A program made the translations under genes and the position numbers. A stretch of DNA of 64,000 nucleotides from Lolium rigidum. Lineage: Eukaryota > Streptophyta > Magnoliopsida > Poales > Poaceae. The notes beneath the pieces were generated by a model. The model had not been told where the DNA came from. It worked only from the letters and a program-made list of their open reading frames with translations, and made no database searches. Location of the stretch: NCBI RefSeq assembly GCF_022539505.1, contig NC_061514.1:335527090-335591089 (forward strand). Reading direction: 5' to 3'. How positions within the stretch are numbered: position 1 is the first letter of the stretch; every line of letters starts with the position of its first letter. Shown piece by piece: positions 12,231 through 24,272 of the stretch.

Positions 12231-12760
12231 TTTCCTTTTCTGAAATTTTTCAACAATCATTATAAAAGTTGATTTTGAGACATAGCAATGAGGGGAACTA
12301 CTATAGGAACTTGGTAAAGTACTAAACATGCATCAAAACTAATTTTTACAACTTAGAACAAGCATGCAAACTCACTTAACATGTCACCTACAGTAGCAAA
12401 ATATTCAAGATATACTCAACCAAACAAAATTCTATTTGGATAATCGGAGGAGTCACATACCGGAGAGCAAATACTCCAAATCTCAGTAGCAAAGATGGGC
12501 TGAGCAAGGAGATCGAAAATCTCGAGCAAGAACAGCAAGAAGCTCGGGTTTGAACAATGGTGGTGTGTTTTCCCGTGAGAGAGAGAGTTGAGTGGTAGGT
12601 GGATGAGTGAGTGGAGGGCCAGGTGGGGCCATCACCACAGGATGGCGCGCCCCCCTTGCTGGCCGCGCCGGCACATGGGGTGCAGCCCTGGGGTGCCCCA
12701 CTGGTCAGCCCCAGGCACTCCCAGGTTGCATTTCGAAAAATAGGACCAGTGATATAATTT
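12231..12760 (-). promoter_or_regulatory. Leader with intron upstream of the ORF-1-like gene
   Basis: Reading the minus strand, a CT-rich stretch near 12580 is followed by a leader, a donor CCG/GTATGTG at 12460, and an acceptor TTTCAG at 12240, 10 bases before ATG 12230. The apparent 221 bp intron (12240-12460) and GC-rich upstream sequence suggest that the gene has its own transcript or splice form separate from gag. The promoter is inferred; only the splice-site sequences are seen. Confidence 0.45.
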
Positions 12761-13023
12761 TTGTAATTTTTTGAAAACTTCGAAAAATGCACATTTCTGG
12801 GTGTTAAAATAACTATTTCAGGACAGAAAAAGATTTTCAAACTTCTTAACAACTAAAGCATCTTGCAAAACAAGTAGTACTACATCAAGTAAAACAAGTG
12901 GAGAAAGAAAGAAATGTTGTTTAGCTCTTCTATGCATATAAAATGTACTTGTTAACAAGGATGATCAAGTCTTGCCACCAAATAAATTTTACATGTCATA
13001 AGAAGAAATAAACCTCAAATCAA

Positions 13024-13685
13024 TCATGTTACCTTATATTGTATTGATATGGATCCAATCATAATATTTTGATATCCTTGTTTAGGCTCATATATAGGAC
13101 AATCAATAACTCCCACTTTGATAGTTCTCAAATTAGAAATTGTATTAACTCCATATACTTTATCAATCCTCTTGGGAAAATAAACAGTATGCTCCTTGTC
13201 ATCAACATTGAAAGTAACTTTTCCTTTATTGCAATCAATAACAGCCCCTGCGAGTGTTAAGAAAAGGTCTTCCAAGAATAATAGACATATTATCATCTTC
13301 GAGGCATTTCCAACACAACAAAATCAGTTAATATTAAGCAATTATTAGCAACTTGAACATGAACATCCTCACATATACCAACAGGAACAGCGAGTAGATT
13401 TATCGGCCATTTGCAAAGATATATCGGTTGGTATCAACTTATCTAAATAAAGTCTCTTGTAAAGAGAAAAAGGCATAACACTAACTCCTGCTCCCAAATC
13501 ACATAGAGCGGTTCTAACATAATTGTTCTTGATTGAACAAGGAATAGTCGGTATACCGGGTCTCCCAGCTTCTTTGGAACCTTGCCATTGAAAGAGTAAT
13601 TAGCAAGCATAGTGGAAATCTCCTCATTAGGAATTTTCCTTTTGTTAGAGACAATATCTTTCATATACTTTGAATAAGGAGGCAA
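13024..13685 (-). pseudogene. Retroviral-type aspartic protease, frameshifted
   Basis: The active-site motif Asp-Leu-Gly-Ala is encoded at 13489-13500 and followed by GVSVMPFSLYKRL, as in Athila-type proteases. The C-terminal flap and end follow at 13296-13024 with AGAVIDCNKGKVTFNV. The reading frame changes near 13560 and again near 13380-13300, so no continuous ORF exists. The enzyme would mature Gag. No reverse transcriptase follows, where it would be expected. Confidence 0.75.
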
Positions 13686-13686
13686 T

Positions 13687-15672
13687 TTAATAGCATCGAG
13701 TCAAAGGGATTTGCAAAAACAAAGGTTTCATCCAATCACAAAATTTATTATAGTGTTCTTCCTCCTTTGATTTTAGTTTCTTAGCAGGAAAAGGCATTTG
13801 CTTTTGAACCCAAGGTTCTCTTTCATTACCATGTTTCTTAGCAATAAAATCTTCTTTAGTATACTTTTTATTTTTAGCATGCTTTTCAGGTTCATCTTCA
13901 ACCTCTTCTTTATCAGAAACATCATTCTTATCATTATCTTTATCATGTTCATTACCACTTTCAGTTTCAGCATCAGCAATAGAAATACTATTAGGATCAT
14001 TAACAGGCTCAGAGGATTCTGCAACAATTTTATGTTTCTTCTTCTTTTTCTTAGAAGGAGCACTAGTTTCTTTAGTTCGTTGAGAATCTTGTTCAACTCT
14101 TTTGGGATGCCCCTCAGGATATAGAGGATCCTGAGTAGAAACAGCACCTCTAGTTGTTACTTCATAAGCATGTTTTTCTTTAGAAGTATTTTTTAACAAG
14201 TCATTTTGCACTTTAGTGAGTTGATCAATTTGAGTTTGAACCATATGAAAATGTTTAACAAGCATCTTAACATCATTGGAGGTTTCTCTCCACAATATCA
14301 TGCAATTTACTAATAGCTTGAGAATTTTCCATTAAATTATTCTCTACTCTCATATTAAAATTATCTTGCTTAACAACATAATTATCAAACTCATCTAAAC
14401 ATTGATCAGGAGGTTTTGAGTAAGGAATATCTTCTTTATCAAAGCGTTGAAGAGAATGTACCTCAATCGTGGATGAAGGGGAGTTATCTTACATAAATCT
14501 TCTATGGGGGGTAAATTCTTCACATCTTCAGATTTAATACCTTTCTCTTTAAGAGATTTCTTGGCTTCCCTCATATCTTCATCATTTAATTCAATCATAC
14601 CCCTCTTCTTCAATATTGGTGTTGGGGTTGGTTCAGGTGTAGTCCAATCATCATGATTTCGGCCTATTCTAGCCAATAATTCTTCAGCTTCGTCTGGAGT
14701 TCTTTTCCTGAAAACACAACCATTACAACTATCCAGGTATGCCCTAGACTCAATGGTTAGTCCACTATAAAATATATCAAGTAAGTCATGCTTTTCCAAA
14801 TCATGTCCAGGCCGAGCTCTAAGAAGAGAGCAAAACCTTGCCCAAGCTTCAGGCAATTTCTCTCCATCTTCCTGGTCAAAACTATAAATTTTCTGCAAAG
14901 CAATATGTTGAGCACTAGCAGGAAAATATTTTCGAAAGAAAACATCAAGCAAACCTCTTGGACTATCAATAGAATCAGGAGCCAAACTATTATACCAAGT
15001 TTTAGCATCATCCTTCAATGAGAAAGGAAAATTTTTAGCAACAAAATAAGTACGCTTCTTCGTATCATCAGAAAACAAGCTACTCAAAGTAGAAAGCTCA
15101 TTCATGTGCTCTACAGCACTTTCTTTTTCAGTACCACAAAAAGGTGTTTTCTCAACAATAGATATATGAGATAAATCAAGAGAAAAATCATAATCCTTAT
15201 CCTTAATGTTTATAGGAGATGTGGCAAATTTAGGATCAGGAGACAACTTATATCTAACAACATGTTGTGCAAGAAGCTTTTTAATGTTACTTGCACCAGT
15301 AGTAGCATTACATTTATCAATAAAATCATCATCAAGTTCCACATAATCTTCATCAAGATCATCACTAGAGTGTTCAACAGACTCAGGTGAATTAACAGGT
15401 GTAACAGTATTTTCAATTTGTCTAGACCTGGCAATTGTAGCATCCAGAAAAGAACCTAATGAACCATTATCATCAAGCATAGTAGAAGCATCATCAAGAT
15501 TATCAAAGCAATTTTCAGATTCAGCAGAAGTACAGGCATGTGAAGCTTGTGGTGGTGAAACAAGTTGACTTATCACAGATGGTGAATCAAGAGCAGCAGA
15601 GGTACTCAGAGTTGTACCTTTTCTTGTAGTGGATGGTAATATGGCGACTTTAGCATCGCGAGGTTTACCCAT
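13687..15672 (-). pseudogene. Athila-type gag, frameshifted
   Basis: Starts at ATG 15672 (MGKPRDAKVA), 59 bases from the primer site. The first ORF (to 14395) has an acidic N-terminus and a retrotransposon Gag core with FVAKNFPFSLKDDAKTWY, EAWARFCSLL and IFYSGL. The frame shifts near 14490 and again near 14290; the rest (14301-13687) is Lys-rich and acidic with a SKKKKKKHK stretch. I see no CCHC knuckle. Gag would build the particle that packages the RNA. Some shifts may be sequencing errors. Confidence 0.82.
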
Positions 15673-15730
15673 GATGGAGGATTTGAAGCGAACAATATCA
15701 ATCCAAGTGAACTTGCAAATAAAGCTATGC

Positions 15731-15748
15731 TCCCCGGCAACGGCGCCA
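15731..15748 (-). other. Primer binding site, tRNA-Asp
   Basis: On the minus strand TGGCGCCGTTGCCGGGGA, the full 18-nt complement of the 3' end of plant tRNA-Asp, 11 bases after the 5' LTR edge. The identical site is at 36143-36160. Confidence 0.9.
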
Positions 15749-15759
15749 GAAAATAGTCT

Positions 15760-16581
15760 TGATGACCCACAAGTATAGGGGATTGCAACAGTCTTCGAGG
15801 GAAGTAAAACCCAATTTATTGATTCGACACAAGGGGAGCCAACGAATATTTTTAAGCCTTAACAGCGGAGTTGTCAATTCAGCTGCACCTGGAAACAGAC
15901 TTGCTCGCAAGAGTTTATCAGTAGCAACAGTTTTATAGCGATAGCTGATAGTGAAATATAAGCAGCAGTGTAATAAAGACAGCAGTAGTGATTATAGTGA
16001 ACATCAGGATTAAAATACTGTAGGCATAGGGATGGATGAATGGGCGCTGCATGGATAAGATAACTCATGTAATAATCAAGGAAAGGCATTTGCAGATAAT
16101 AATAAAACAGTATCCAAGTACTAAAATAACCATAGGCATGTGTTCCGTATATAGTCGTACGTGCTCGCAATGAGAAACTTGCACAACATCTTTTGTCCTA
16201 CCAGCCGGTGGCAGCCGGTCCTCTAGGGAAACTATCGGTAATTAAGGTACTCCTTTTAATAGAGTACCGGAGCAAAGCATTAACACTCCGTGAACACATG
16301 TGATCCTCATATCACAGCCTTCCCCTCCGGTTGTCCCAATTTCGTCACTTTGGGGCCTCGGGTTCCGGACAGGCAATATGTGTATACAACTTGCAGGTAA
16401 GATCATAAAACAATGAATATCGTCATGAATCAATAACATGTTCAGATCTGAAATCATGGCACTCGGGCCCTAGTGACAAGCATTAAGCATAACAAGTTGC
16501 AACAATATCATAAAAGTACCAACAACGGATACTAGGCACTATGCCCTAACAATCATATGACTATTACATGATCAATCTCAT
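15760..16581 (-). repeat. Group 2 5' LTR, truncated
   Basis: Matches 1433-2254. It breaks off at 16581 inside the LTR and is joined directly to the interior of a group 1 element, without a target duplication. A deletion or recombination fused the two elements. Confidence 0.88.
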
Positions 16582-19420
16582 CGTTATGTAAGTTTTGCTG
16601 TACCAGTTCATACTTGTGTTTGGTTCAAACAACCTTGCTAGCCAAAGCCTTGTACTGAGAGGGAATGCTTCTCGTGCATCCAGAACCTTGAGCCAAAATT
16701 TATGCCATTTGTGTCCACCGTAACTACCTACTATGTGGTATTTTTCTGCCATTCCAAGTAAATTTCTTGCGTGCTACCTTTAAATCCTTTCAAAAAATTC
16801 ATTCCTTGTTTTTGCAATACATAGCTCATGGGAAAGTAGCCTAAAAAACTATTGTGGTAAGGAATATGTCGCTTGTGTATCTTAGTTCTTATAAGTTGCT
16901 TGTTGAGCGGTAACCATCTTTTCTGGGGACGCCATCAACCCGTCACACATTTGTTGAATATCATGTGAGTTGCTATGCATGTTCGTCTTGTCTGAAGTAA
17001 GGGAGATTTTCCATGATTTGAAATGGTTTGAGTATGCATATTGTTAGAGAAGAACATTGGGCCGCCAACCAAAGCCATGTATCATGGTGGAAGTTTCAGC
17101 TTGGACATTAATCCTCAAATCTCGTATGAGAATATTATCTGTTGTTGAATGCTTAAAGCATAAAAGAGGAGTCCATTATCTGTTTTCTATGTTGTCCCGG
17201 TATGGACGTCCTCAAGTTGAGATCTATCAGAATCGAGAAATCAAATGCGATTTATCTCCTTGAACCTTTGTACAGGTGGCATAGAGGTACCCCTTTGTGA
17301 CACTTGGTTGAAACATATGTAATGCAATGATAATCCATGGAAATCCGAGCTAATTAGGACAAGGTGCGGGCACTATTAGTATTCGATGCATGAGGCTTGC
17401 AACTTATAGGAAGTTTTATACATAACCCATATGAATTATTACTACCGTTGACACAATTGTTTCCATGTTTTCAAAATAAAAAGCTCTAGCACATGAGTAA
17501 TCCCCGCTTCCCTCTGCGAAGGGCCTTTCTTTTACTTTATGTTGAGTCAGTTTACCTACTTCTTTCTATCTTAGAAGCAAACACTTGTGTCAACTGTGTG
17601 CATTGATTCTTACATACTTGCTTATTTGCAATGATGATGACCCACAAGTATAGGGGATCGCAACAGTCTTCGAGGGAAGTAAAACCCAATTTATTGATTC
17701 GACACAAGGGGAGCCAAAGAATATTTGTAAGCCTTAACAGCGGAGTTGTCAATTCAGCTGCACCTGAAAACGGACTTGCTCGCAAGAGTTTATCGATAGC
17801 AACAGTTTTATAGCGATAGCAGATAGTGAAATATAAGCGACGGTGTAATAAAGACAGCGATAGTGATTATAGTAAACAGCAGGATTAAAATACTGTAGGC
17901 ATAGGGATGGATGAACGGGCACTGCATGGATAAGATAACTCATGTAATAATCAAGGCAAGGCATTTGCAGATAATAATAAAATAGTATCCAAGTACTAAA
18001 TAACCATAGGCATGTGTTCCGTATATAGTCGTACGTGCTCGCAATGAGAAACTTGCACAACTTCTTTTGTCCTACCAGCCGGTGGCAGCCGGGCCTCTAG
18101 GGAAACTATCGGTAATTAAGGTACTCCTTTTAATAGAGTACCGAGCAAAGCATTAACACTCCGTGAACACATGTGATCCTCATATCACAGCCTTCCCCTC
18201 CGGTTGTCCCAATTTCTGTCACTTTGGGGCCTCGGGTTCCGGACAACAATATGTGTATACAACTTGCAGGTAATATCATAAAACAATGAATATCATCATG
18301 AATCAATAACATGTTCAGATCTGAAATCATGGCACTCGAGCCCTAGTGACAAGCATTAAGCATAACAAGTTGCAACAATATCATAAAAGTACCAACAACG
18401 GATACTAGGCACTATGCCCTAACAATCTTATGACTATTACATGATCAATCTCATCCAATCCCTACCATCCCCTTCAGCCTACCGCGAGGGATTTACTCAC
18501 ACATGGATGTGGGAAACATGGATGGTCGATGGAGAGGCGTCGGTGGTGTTGATGGCGATGATCTCCTCTAATTCCCCGTCCCGGCAGGGTGCCAGAATGG
18601 AGTTTCTGGTCCCGAGATTGAGTTTCGCGACGGTGGCGGAGTTCTGGATGTCTTCTAGCAAATTGGTCGAACCCCCGTGCATTTTTAGGTCAACGGCTTT
18701 AAGTAGTCCAGAGGGGAGCGTCGGTGGCTGGCCGAGGCGGCGTCACCATAGGGCGGCGCGGCCCAGGGGCCCACCGCGCCGCCTTATGGTGTGCGCACCT
18801 CGTGGCCCCCCTCCATCTCGTCTTCTGGCTCCGTAAGTCTTCTGTGAAAATAGGCCCATTGCAATTATTTCCGGGGATTTTCCTGAAAGTTGATTTTCTG
18901 CACAAAAACAAGACACCAGGGCAATTCTGCTGAAAACAGCGTTAGTCCGTGTTAGTTGTATCCAAAATACACAAATTAGAGGCAAAACAATAGCAAAAGT
19001 GTTCGGGAAAGTAGATACGTTCTGGACGTATCAACTCATCATATTACTTTGTATTGACAATTATCCATGAGATATACATGTTGAAAGTTGAAAGCAATTG
19101 CTGAAACTTAAATCTTCCTTTGTGTTGCTTCAAAACCTTCTATTAAAAATCTATTGCTTTATGAGTTAACTCTTATGCAAGACTTTTTGATTCTTGTCTT
19201 GAAAGTACTATTCATGAAAAGTCTTTGCTATATGATTCAGTTGTTTAGTCATTATCTATTTGTTAACAAACTATAGACCATTGCTTTGAGTCACTTCATT
19301 CATCTCATATGCTTTACAATAGTATTGATCAAGATCATGTTGGTAGCATGTCACTTCAGAAATTATTCTTTTTATCGTTTACCTACTCGAGGGCGAGTAG
19401 GAACTAAGCTTGGGGATGCT
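16582..19420 (+). mobile_element. Internal 3' region of group 1 element (copy 2)
   Basis: Non-coding interior, matching 771-3222 from 16973 on. The part 16582-16972, outside the visible part of copy 1, resembles 40085-40460 of the group 3 element. It contains the solo LTR 17635-19033 and ends with a polypurine tract at about 19388-19420. Confidence 0.8.
17635..19033 (-). repeat. Solo group 2 LTR (copy 2)
   Basis: Same insertion as 1433-2835. The right target copy ACTCA is kept at 19034-19038; the left one now reads AATGA at 17630-17634, a change that arose after duplication or in the assembly. Confidence 0.9.
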
Positions 19421-21020
19421 TGACACGTCTCCAACGTATCTATAATTTCTTATGTTCCATGCTAGTTTTATGACGATACCTACATGTTTTATTCATACTT
19501 TATATCATTTTTATGCATTTTCCGGTACTAACCTATTAACAAGATGCCGAAGCGCCAGTTCCTGTTTTCTGCTGTTTTTGGTTTCAGAAATCCTACACAG
19601 GAAATATTCTCGGAATTGGACGAAACAAAAGCCCACGGCGCTATTTTCCACGGACGATTCCAGAACACCGAAGAAGAGTCGAAGGCGGCGAGAAGGGGGG
19701 CACCCCATAGGGCGGCGCGGCCCACCCCCCTGGCGCGCCCAGGTGTGGGGAGGGAGCCCCCTGGCTCCCCCGACGCTGCCTCTTCGCCTATATAATCCTT
19801 CGTATCGGAAAACCCTAGTACCGAGAGCCACGATACGAGAAAAGTTACTGAGACGCCGCCACCGTCAACCCCATCTCGGGGGGTTCGAAGATCACCTCCG
19901 GCACCCTGCCGGAGAGGGGAATCATCACCGGAGGGCTCTACATCACCATGCCCGCCTCCGGACTGATGCGTGAGTAGTTCATCCTTGGACTATGGGTCCA
20001 TAGCAGTAGCTAGATGGTTGTCTTCTCCTATTGTGCCATCATGTTTAGATCTTGTGAGCTGCCTATCATGATCAAGATCATCTATTTGTAATGCTACATG
20101 TTGTGTTTGTTGGGATCCGATGAATATGGAATACTATGTCAAGTTGATTATCGATCTATCATATATATGTTGTTTATGATCTTGCATGCTCTCCGTTGCT
20201 AGTAGAGGCTCTGCCCAAGTTGATACTTGTAACTCCAAGAGGGGGTATTTATGCTCGATAGTGGGTTCATGCCTCCATTGAATCCAGGACAGTGACAGAA
20301 AGTTCTAAGGTTGTGGATGTGCTGTTGCCACTAGGGATAAAACATCAATGCTTTGTCTAAGGATATTTGTATTGTTTACATTACGCACAATACTTAATGC
20401 AATTGTCTCGTTGTTTGCAACTTAATACTGGAAGGGGTGCGGATGCTAACCCGAAGGTGGACTTTTTAGGCATAGATGCATGCTGGATAGCGGTTTATGT
20501 TCTTTGTCGTAATGCCCTAAGTAAATCTCATAGTAGTCATCATGATATGTATGTGTGCATTGTTATGCCCTCGCTATTTGTCAATTTCCCAACTGTAATT
20601 TGTTCACCCAACATGTTATTTATCTTATTGGAGAGACACCACTAGTGAACTGTGGACCCCGGTCCATTCTTTTACATCTGAAATACAACCTACTGCAATC
20701 ATTGTTCTCTGTTATACTTCGCAAGCAAACTTCATTCTCCACACCATACGTTTAATCCTTTGTTTTCAGCAAGCCGGTGAGGTTGACAACCTTACTGTTA
20801 AGTTGGGGCAAAATATTTTGATTGTGTTGTGCAGGTTCCACGTTGGCGCCGGAATCCCTGGTGTTGCGCCGCACTACACTCCTTCACCAACAACCTTCAC
20901 GTGGCCTTCATCTCCTACTGGTTTGATAACCTTGGTTTCTTACTGAGGGAAAACTCGCTGCTGTACGCATCACACCTTCCTTTTGGGGTTCCCAACGGAC
21001 GTGTGCTTCACGCGTCATCA
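19421..21020 (+). repeat. Group 1 3' LTR (copy 2)
   Basis: A 1600 bp LTR, duplicate of 3223-4824. It starts TGACACGTCTCC and ends GCGTCATCA. Differences from copy 1 are few and include small indels near 20290 and 20320. Confidence 0.9.
19789..19795 (+). promoter_or_regulatory. LTR TATA box (copy 2)
   Basis: TATATAA at the same LTR position as 3592-3598, kept unchanged after duplication. Confidence 0.5.
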
Positions 21021-21195
21021 ATGTCTAACAGAGCCATCATATATATTAAGCCACGACACCTAAATCATTTTGGTACTTTGGTCTATAATCTGTGGTTTAG
21101 ATTTAACAAGAAACTTTAGTTACGCAATTGGGCAATCTACTGGTATGCGATCAATTCACGTAAATGAGCAATTCGGTCTAACACTATATTTGGTA
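21021..21195. other. Flank of group 1 LTR (copy 2)
   Basis: Duplicate of 4825-4999. No gene or known repeat seen. Confidence 0.5.
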
Positions 21196-21737
21196 CTCCC
21201 TCCGATTCAGTTTAACAAGCACACATGTCGTTCAAGAAAAACTAAAACCACTAATTTGGCGGAAACTCAAAACTGATCCCAGGTGCATAACTGCATATGC
21301 TCCGGTATGTACAATTTTTTTTTTTCGAAACACAGTGTACAAAATATATTTCAAAAAATTAAAAATTTAGGAAAACTATTATACATGTTGAGGGACATTT
21401 TCTGTGTGCATAAAGTTTCACATAAAATTGGCATTTTAACACCAATTTTTATCTTTTTCACACAGGGAACGAAACATGTCGGTTTATGTTGAAACAATTT
21501 TGTGAGCATGTAACATGTCAAGATATACACGAGACATTTTCTTGTATTTTTAACATTTTAAATATATTTAAAATGCATTTCAAATAAATGGTGCATATGC
21601 ACCTGGGTGCAAAAACACCATGTCCATAATTTGGTCAATAAACTTTTGTGACATATAATTTGTATTTGGTTGATCAAACCAACGGTCTTAGTTTTTCTTA
21701 AACAATGTACGTGCTCATTAAACTGAACCAGAGGAAG
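21196..21737. mobile_element. Stowaway/Mariner-type element (copy 2)
   Basis: Duplicate of 5000-5543 with TA on both sides (21194-21195 and 21738-21739) and the same inverted ends. Confidence 0.75.
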
Positions 21738-22169
21738 TAGAAAATATGAAAAAAAGAAAAGCAGTGGAACACGCATTTTCATAGGACTCTAACTGCCTCT
21801 TTTAAATTAACTTAAAATCTGCAAAATTAACACCTGCTACAAGAGGGAACACTCCGCATCGCGTGCAGCGGGTCCACACACGCTCGGGCCCAAACTTATT
21901 ATGTGCATGCAATCTTTGCTGACCGGTGCTGCTAGCTAAATGCATGTCATGTACACTCTGTACATGTACGCCTTCACGACTAGCTACTGCTAGCTCGCTC
22001 AACTCGGTAGCTTGATGTAGTCTTAATTGGCGAATCCCCTCTCTGGCAATCAATCGCTCGAGCAATCACTTTCTGTGGCGCGGAAGCGCTCGCGGAGCGA
22101 GTCAATTCCCTTTTTATCACGTAGTGTTTTAATTGTGTTCACACGTGTTCACACTAACAGCTTGTATTA
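21738..22169. other. Flank without a visible gene (copy 2)
   Basis: Duplicate of 5544-5975; nothing coding is supported. Confidence 0.4.
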
Positions 22170-22619
22170 CTACTTTGCAAGTTGCATGCAGCCAAGAGCG
22201 TTCACACTGCATGCATGCACATGCACAGAGAATTTCATGGATTTGCATTTAATGAGCCAACTTTTCAGCACGCTTTCATAAGTTGTTGCATGCATACACA
22301 TAGCATCTCACTCTTTTTCTTCAGCACGAGGCAGACTCTCAATTCTCTTTTTGCAATTCCCTTTTGGGTTTTATTTTCGTACGGTAATTCATATTTAAGG
22401 GGGTCCTTTTTGCAATTCCCTTTTGGGTTTTATTTTCGTACGGTAATTCATATTTAAGGGGGTCCTTTTGCAATTCTCTTTTTCGGGCCAGTGGTTTTTA
22501 AGGGGGAAAATAACGGGTGGGAAGATCCACTTGCAAATCAAATGAACTACCACTTGCTACTCAAATTAAGTACTATTTTAAGTTGTAAGCTAACAAAAGT
22601 TGCTAAAATATTCTAAATG
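22170..22619. repeat. Unassigned sequence with a 59-bp direct repeat
   Basis: Follows the duplication end. A unit of about 59 bp beginning TTGCAATTCCCTTTTGGG occurs at 22351 and 22410, with a partial third at 22468. No gene is supported in the rest. Confidence 0.6.
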
Positions 22620-23161
22620 AAATTTACTTTTTAGGGTTGCTAGGTATTTATATTTACCGTTCATAAATAACGGGGCACCGGGTTGATAACTTGTAAACAA
22701 AAAAAGAGTCGCTACATATTTTAAATTAAATTAAATTTTTCGGGTTCATATTTATTTATATTACCATTGATAAATAGCGGGTCACCGGGTTGATAGCTTG
22801 TAAACTAAAAGAGAGTCGCTAAAATATTCTAAATGAAATACTTTTTAGGGTTATTATTTATTTATATTTACAGTTGATAAATAACGAGGCACCAGGTTGA
22901 TAGCTTGTAAAATAAAAAAAATATTCGCTAAAATATTCTAAATGAAATACTTTTTAAGGTTCGTAGTTATTTTATAATTACCATTGATAATAACGGAGCA
23001 CCGGGTTGATAACTTGTAAACTAAAAAGAGTCGTCAAAACATTCGAAATGAAGTTAGATTTTTAGGGTTGATAGTTATTTATATTTACTGTTGATAAATA
23101 ACAGGACACCGGGTTGATAGCTTCTAAACTAAAAAATATTCGCTAAAATGTTTAAAATAAA
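22620..23161. repeat. Tandem array, about 108 bp x 5
   Basis: The marker GGTTGATA(A/G)CTTGTAAA recurs near 22679, 22787, 22894, 23003 and 23111, a period of about 108 bp. The MULE at 23162 inserted inside the array. The array across the MULE (47735-48915) shares the GGGTTGATA words but has a longer unit, so both may belong to one older element. Confidence 0.8.
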
Positions 23162-23257
23162 GGGATTTCTATTTTCGTGCCCCTGGTTCGTTAGTTGTAC
23201 TCAGTTTTCCCCAGCCCCTTAGTTTTTCCTTAGTTTTCCCCTCCTCTAGTTTGAAAC
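23162..23257 (+). repeat. MULE-1 left terminal inverted repeat
   Basis: About 96 bp pairing imperfectly with 47618-47714, up to TTTGAAAC. It shares its outer part with the ends of the second MULE (53487 and 63651), so both belong to one end family. Confidence 0.9.
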
Positions 23258-23470
23258 ACGCACAAGTGCTGGAACGGGCGGTAGCCATCAGGTCAAAGGC
23301 CTTGACCGTTAGTCTGACCGGGTGGGGCTGCACAGGGGTAGCTCCTCCCTGACCATCTCGTGCTGACGGGTAGGGTCAGGAGACACGTCGGAGCAGCCAT
23401 CCATCTATGGCTGATGTGTGGGCCGTTTTATTTCATGATTTTATACGCGGTGCTGCCAATGACAAATGGG

Positions 23471-23872
23471 GCCACTCTATAGGGCTGCCGCAGCGAATAA
23501 CCAGTGGGGTCGTATATTTTTCAGGAAAAGACATATATTGCCGCTCTGTGGGGCTGCCGCAGCCAATGACCAGTGGATCGTCTATTTATTTAGAGAAAAT
23601 CATATATTGCCACTCTGTGGGGCCTCCGCAGCCAATGACCAGTGGGGTCGTCTATTTTTCAGGAAAAGACATATATTGCCCCTCTCTGGGGCTGCCGCAG
23701 CCAATGACCAGTGGGGTCGTCTATTTATTTAGAGAAAATCATATATTGCCGCTCTGTGGGGCCTCCGCAACCAATGACCAGTGGGGTCGCCTATTTTTTA
23801 GGAAAAGACATATATTGCCGCTCTATGGGGCTGCGCCGCAGCCAATGACCAGTGGGGTCGTCTATTTATTTA
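23471..23872 (+). repeat. MULE-1 subterminal minisatellite, about 69 bp x 6
   Basis: Units start near 23471, 23541, 23610, 23679, 23749 and 23818, each with CAATGACCAGTGG. Two forms, ending in a CAGGAAAAGACATAT-type or an AGAGAAAATCATAT-type spacer, alternate. Subterminal repeats of this kind can be transposase-binding arrays; here that is only inferred. Confidence 0.85.
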
Positions 23873-24272
23873 GAACATATCATAGAGAGAAGCAACAAGT
23901 TTGCTAATTAATTATTCTTAAGCTAGACCGATCATTAGTCACCGGAGAACCGCTGGCAGCTCGTTCCCCACCGTCGGACGGAGCAGCCATCGCCGGCGCC
24001 TCGTCGCGCCGCCGGCTCTATCTCCCGGCGGCGTCGGACGGACTGCGGCGCTGCACGTCAACCACGGCTCCAGCACTTGTTTCGTCCGCACGCATTGTAC
24101 CCACCGCAGGAAAGTCCGTCGCAAGCAGATCCGCCACCCATGACGACCGGGATTTGTTCCGTGCACCAATTGGTAGTATAACTTGGTAAGACCTTCGCTT
24201 CTGCCTCCCCCGCCCCCTAATCGATTCGGTTCCCGTAATTTATTGGAGTTTGCAGGTACGAAATAGTCCTCA

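Larger units (their letters stand above)
5977..16581 (-). mobile_element. Athila-like LTR element without RT or integrase
   Basis: A minus-strand element with group 2 LTRs: truncated 5' LTR 15760-16581, tRNA-Asp primer site, gag, protease, then an ATHILA ORF-1-like gene with its own intron-containing leader, a non-coding stretch, the polypurine tract, and truncated 3' LTR 5977-7054. No reverse transcriptase, RNase H or integrase is visible between protease and the last gene. The tRNA-Asp primer, gag type and ORF-1 point to the Athila lineage of Ty3/gypsy elements. Both LTRs are cut, on the left by the duplication junction and on the right by fusion to another element at 16581/16582. Confidence 0.85.
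16973..22169. repeat. Segmental duplication, copy 2
   Basis: Counterpart of 771-5975. The uninterrupted GAGTTGCTATGCATG at 16968-16982 gives the empty site for the LTR at 1-770. Copy 2 continues past 22169 into sequence absent from copy 1, so the duplicated unit ends there. If the unit is 5976-22169, its length is 16,194 bp. Confidence 0.9.

Noticed and set aside
13773..14147. Minus ORF rich in Leu/Ile/Met and its forward counterpart
   Set aside because: Shadow frames of the Lys/Glu-rich part of gag.
771..22169. Independent insertion of the same elements twice as an explanation for the two similar blocks
   Set aside because: The solo group 2 LTR and the Stowaway-like element are at the same base in both blocks, which needs duplication.
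23407..23907. Forward ORF of 166 residues with repeats
   Set aside because: It is the 69-bp minisatellite; open frames come from the unit length being a multiple of three.
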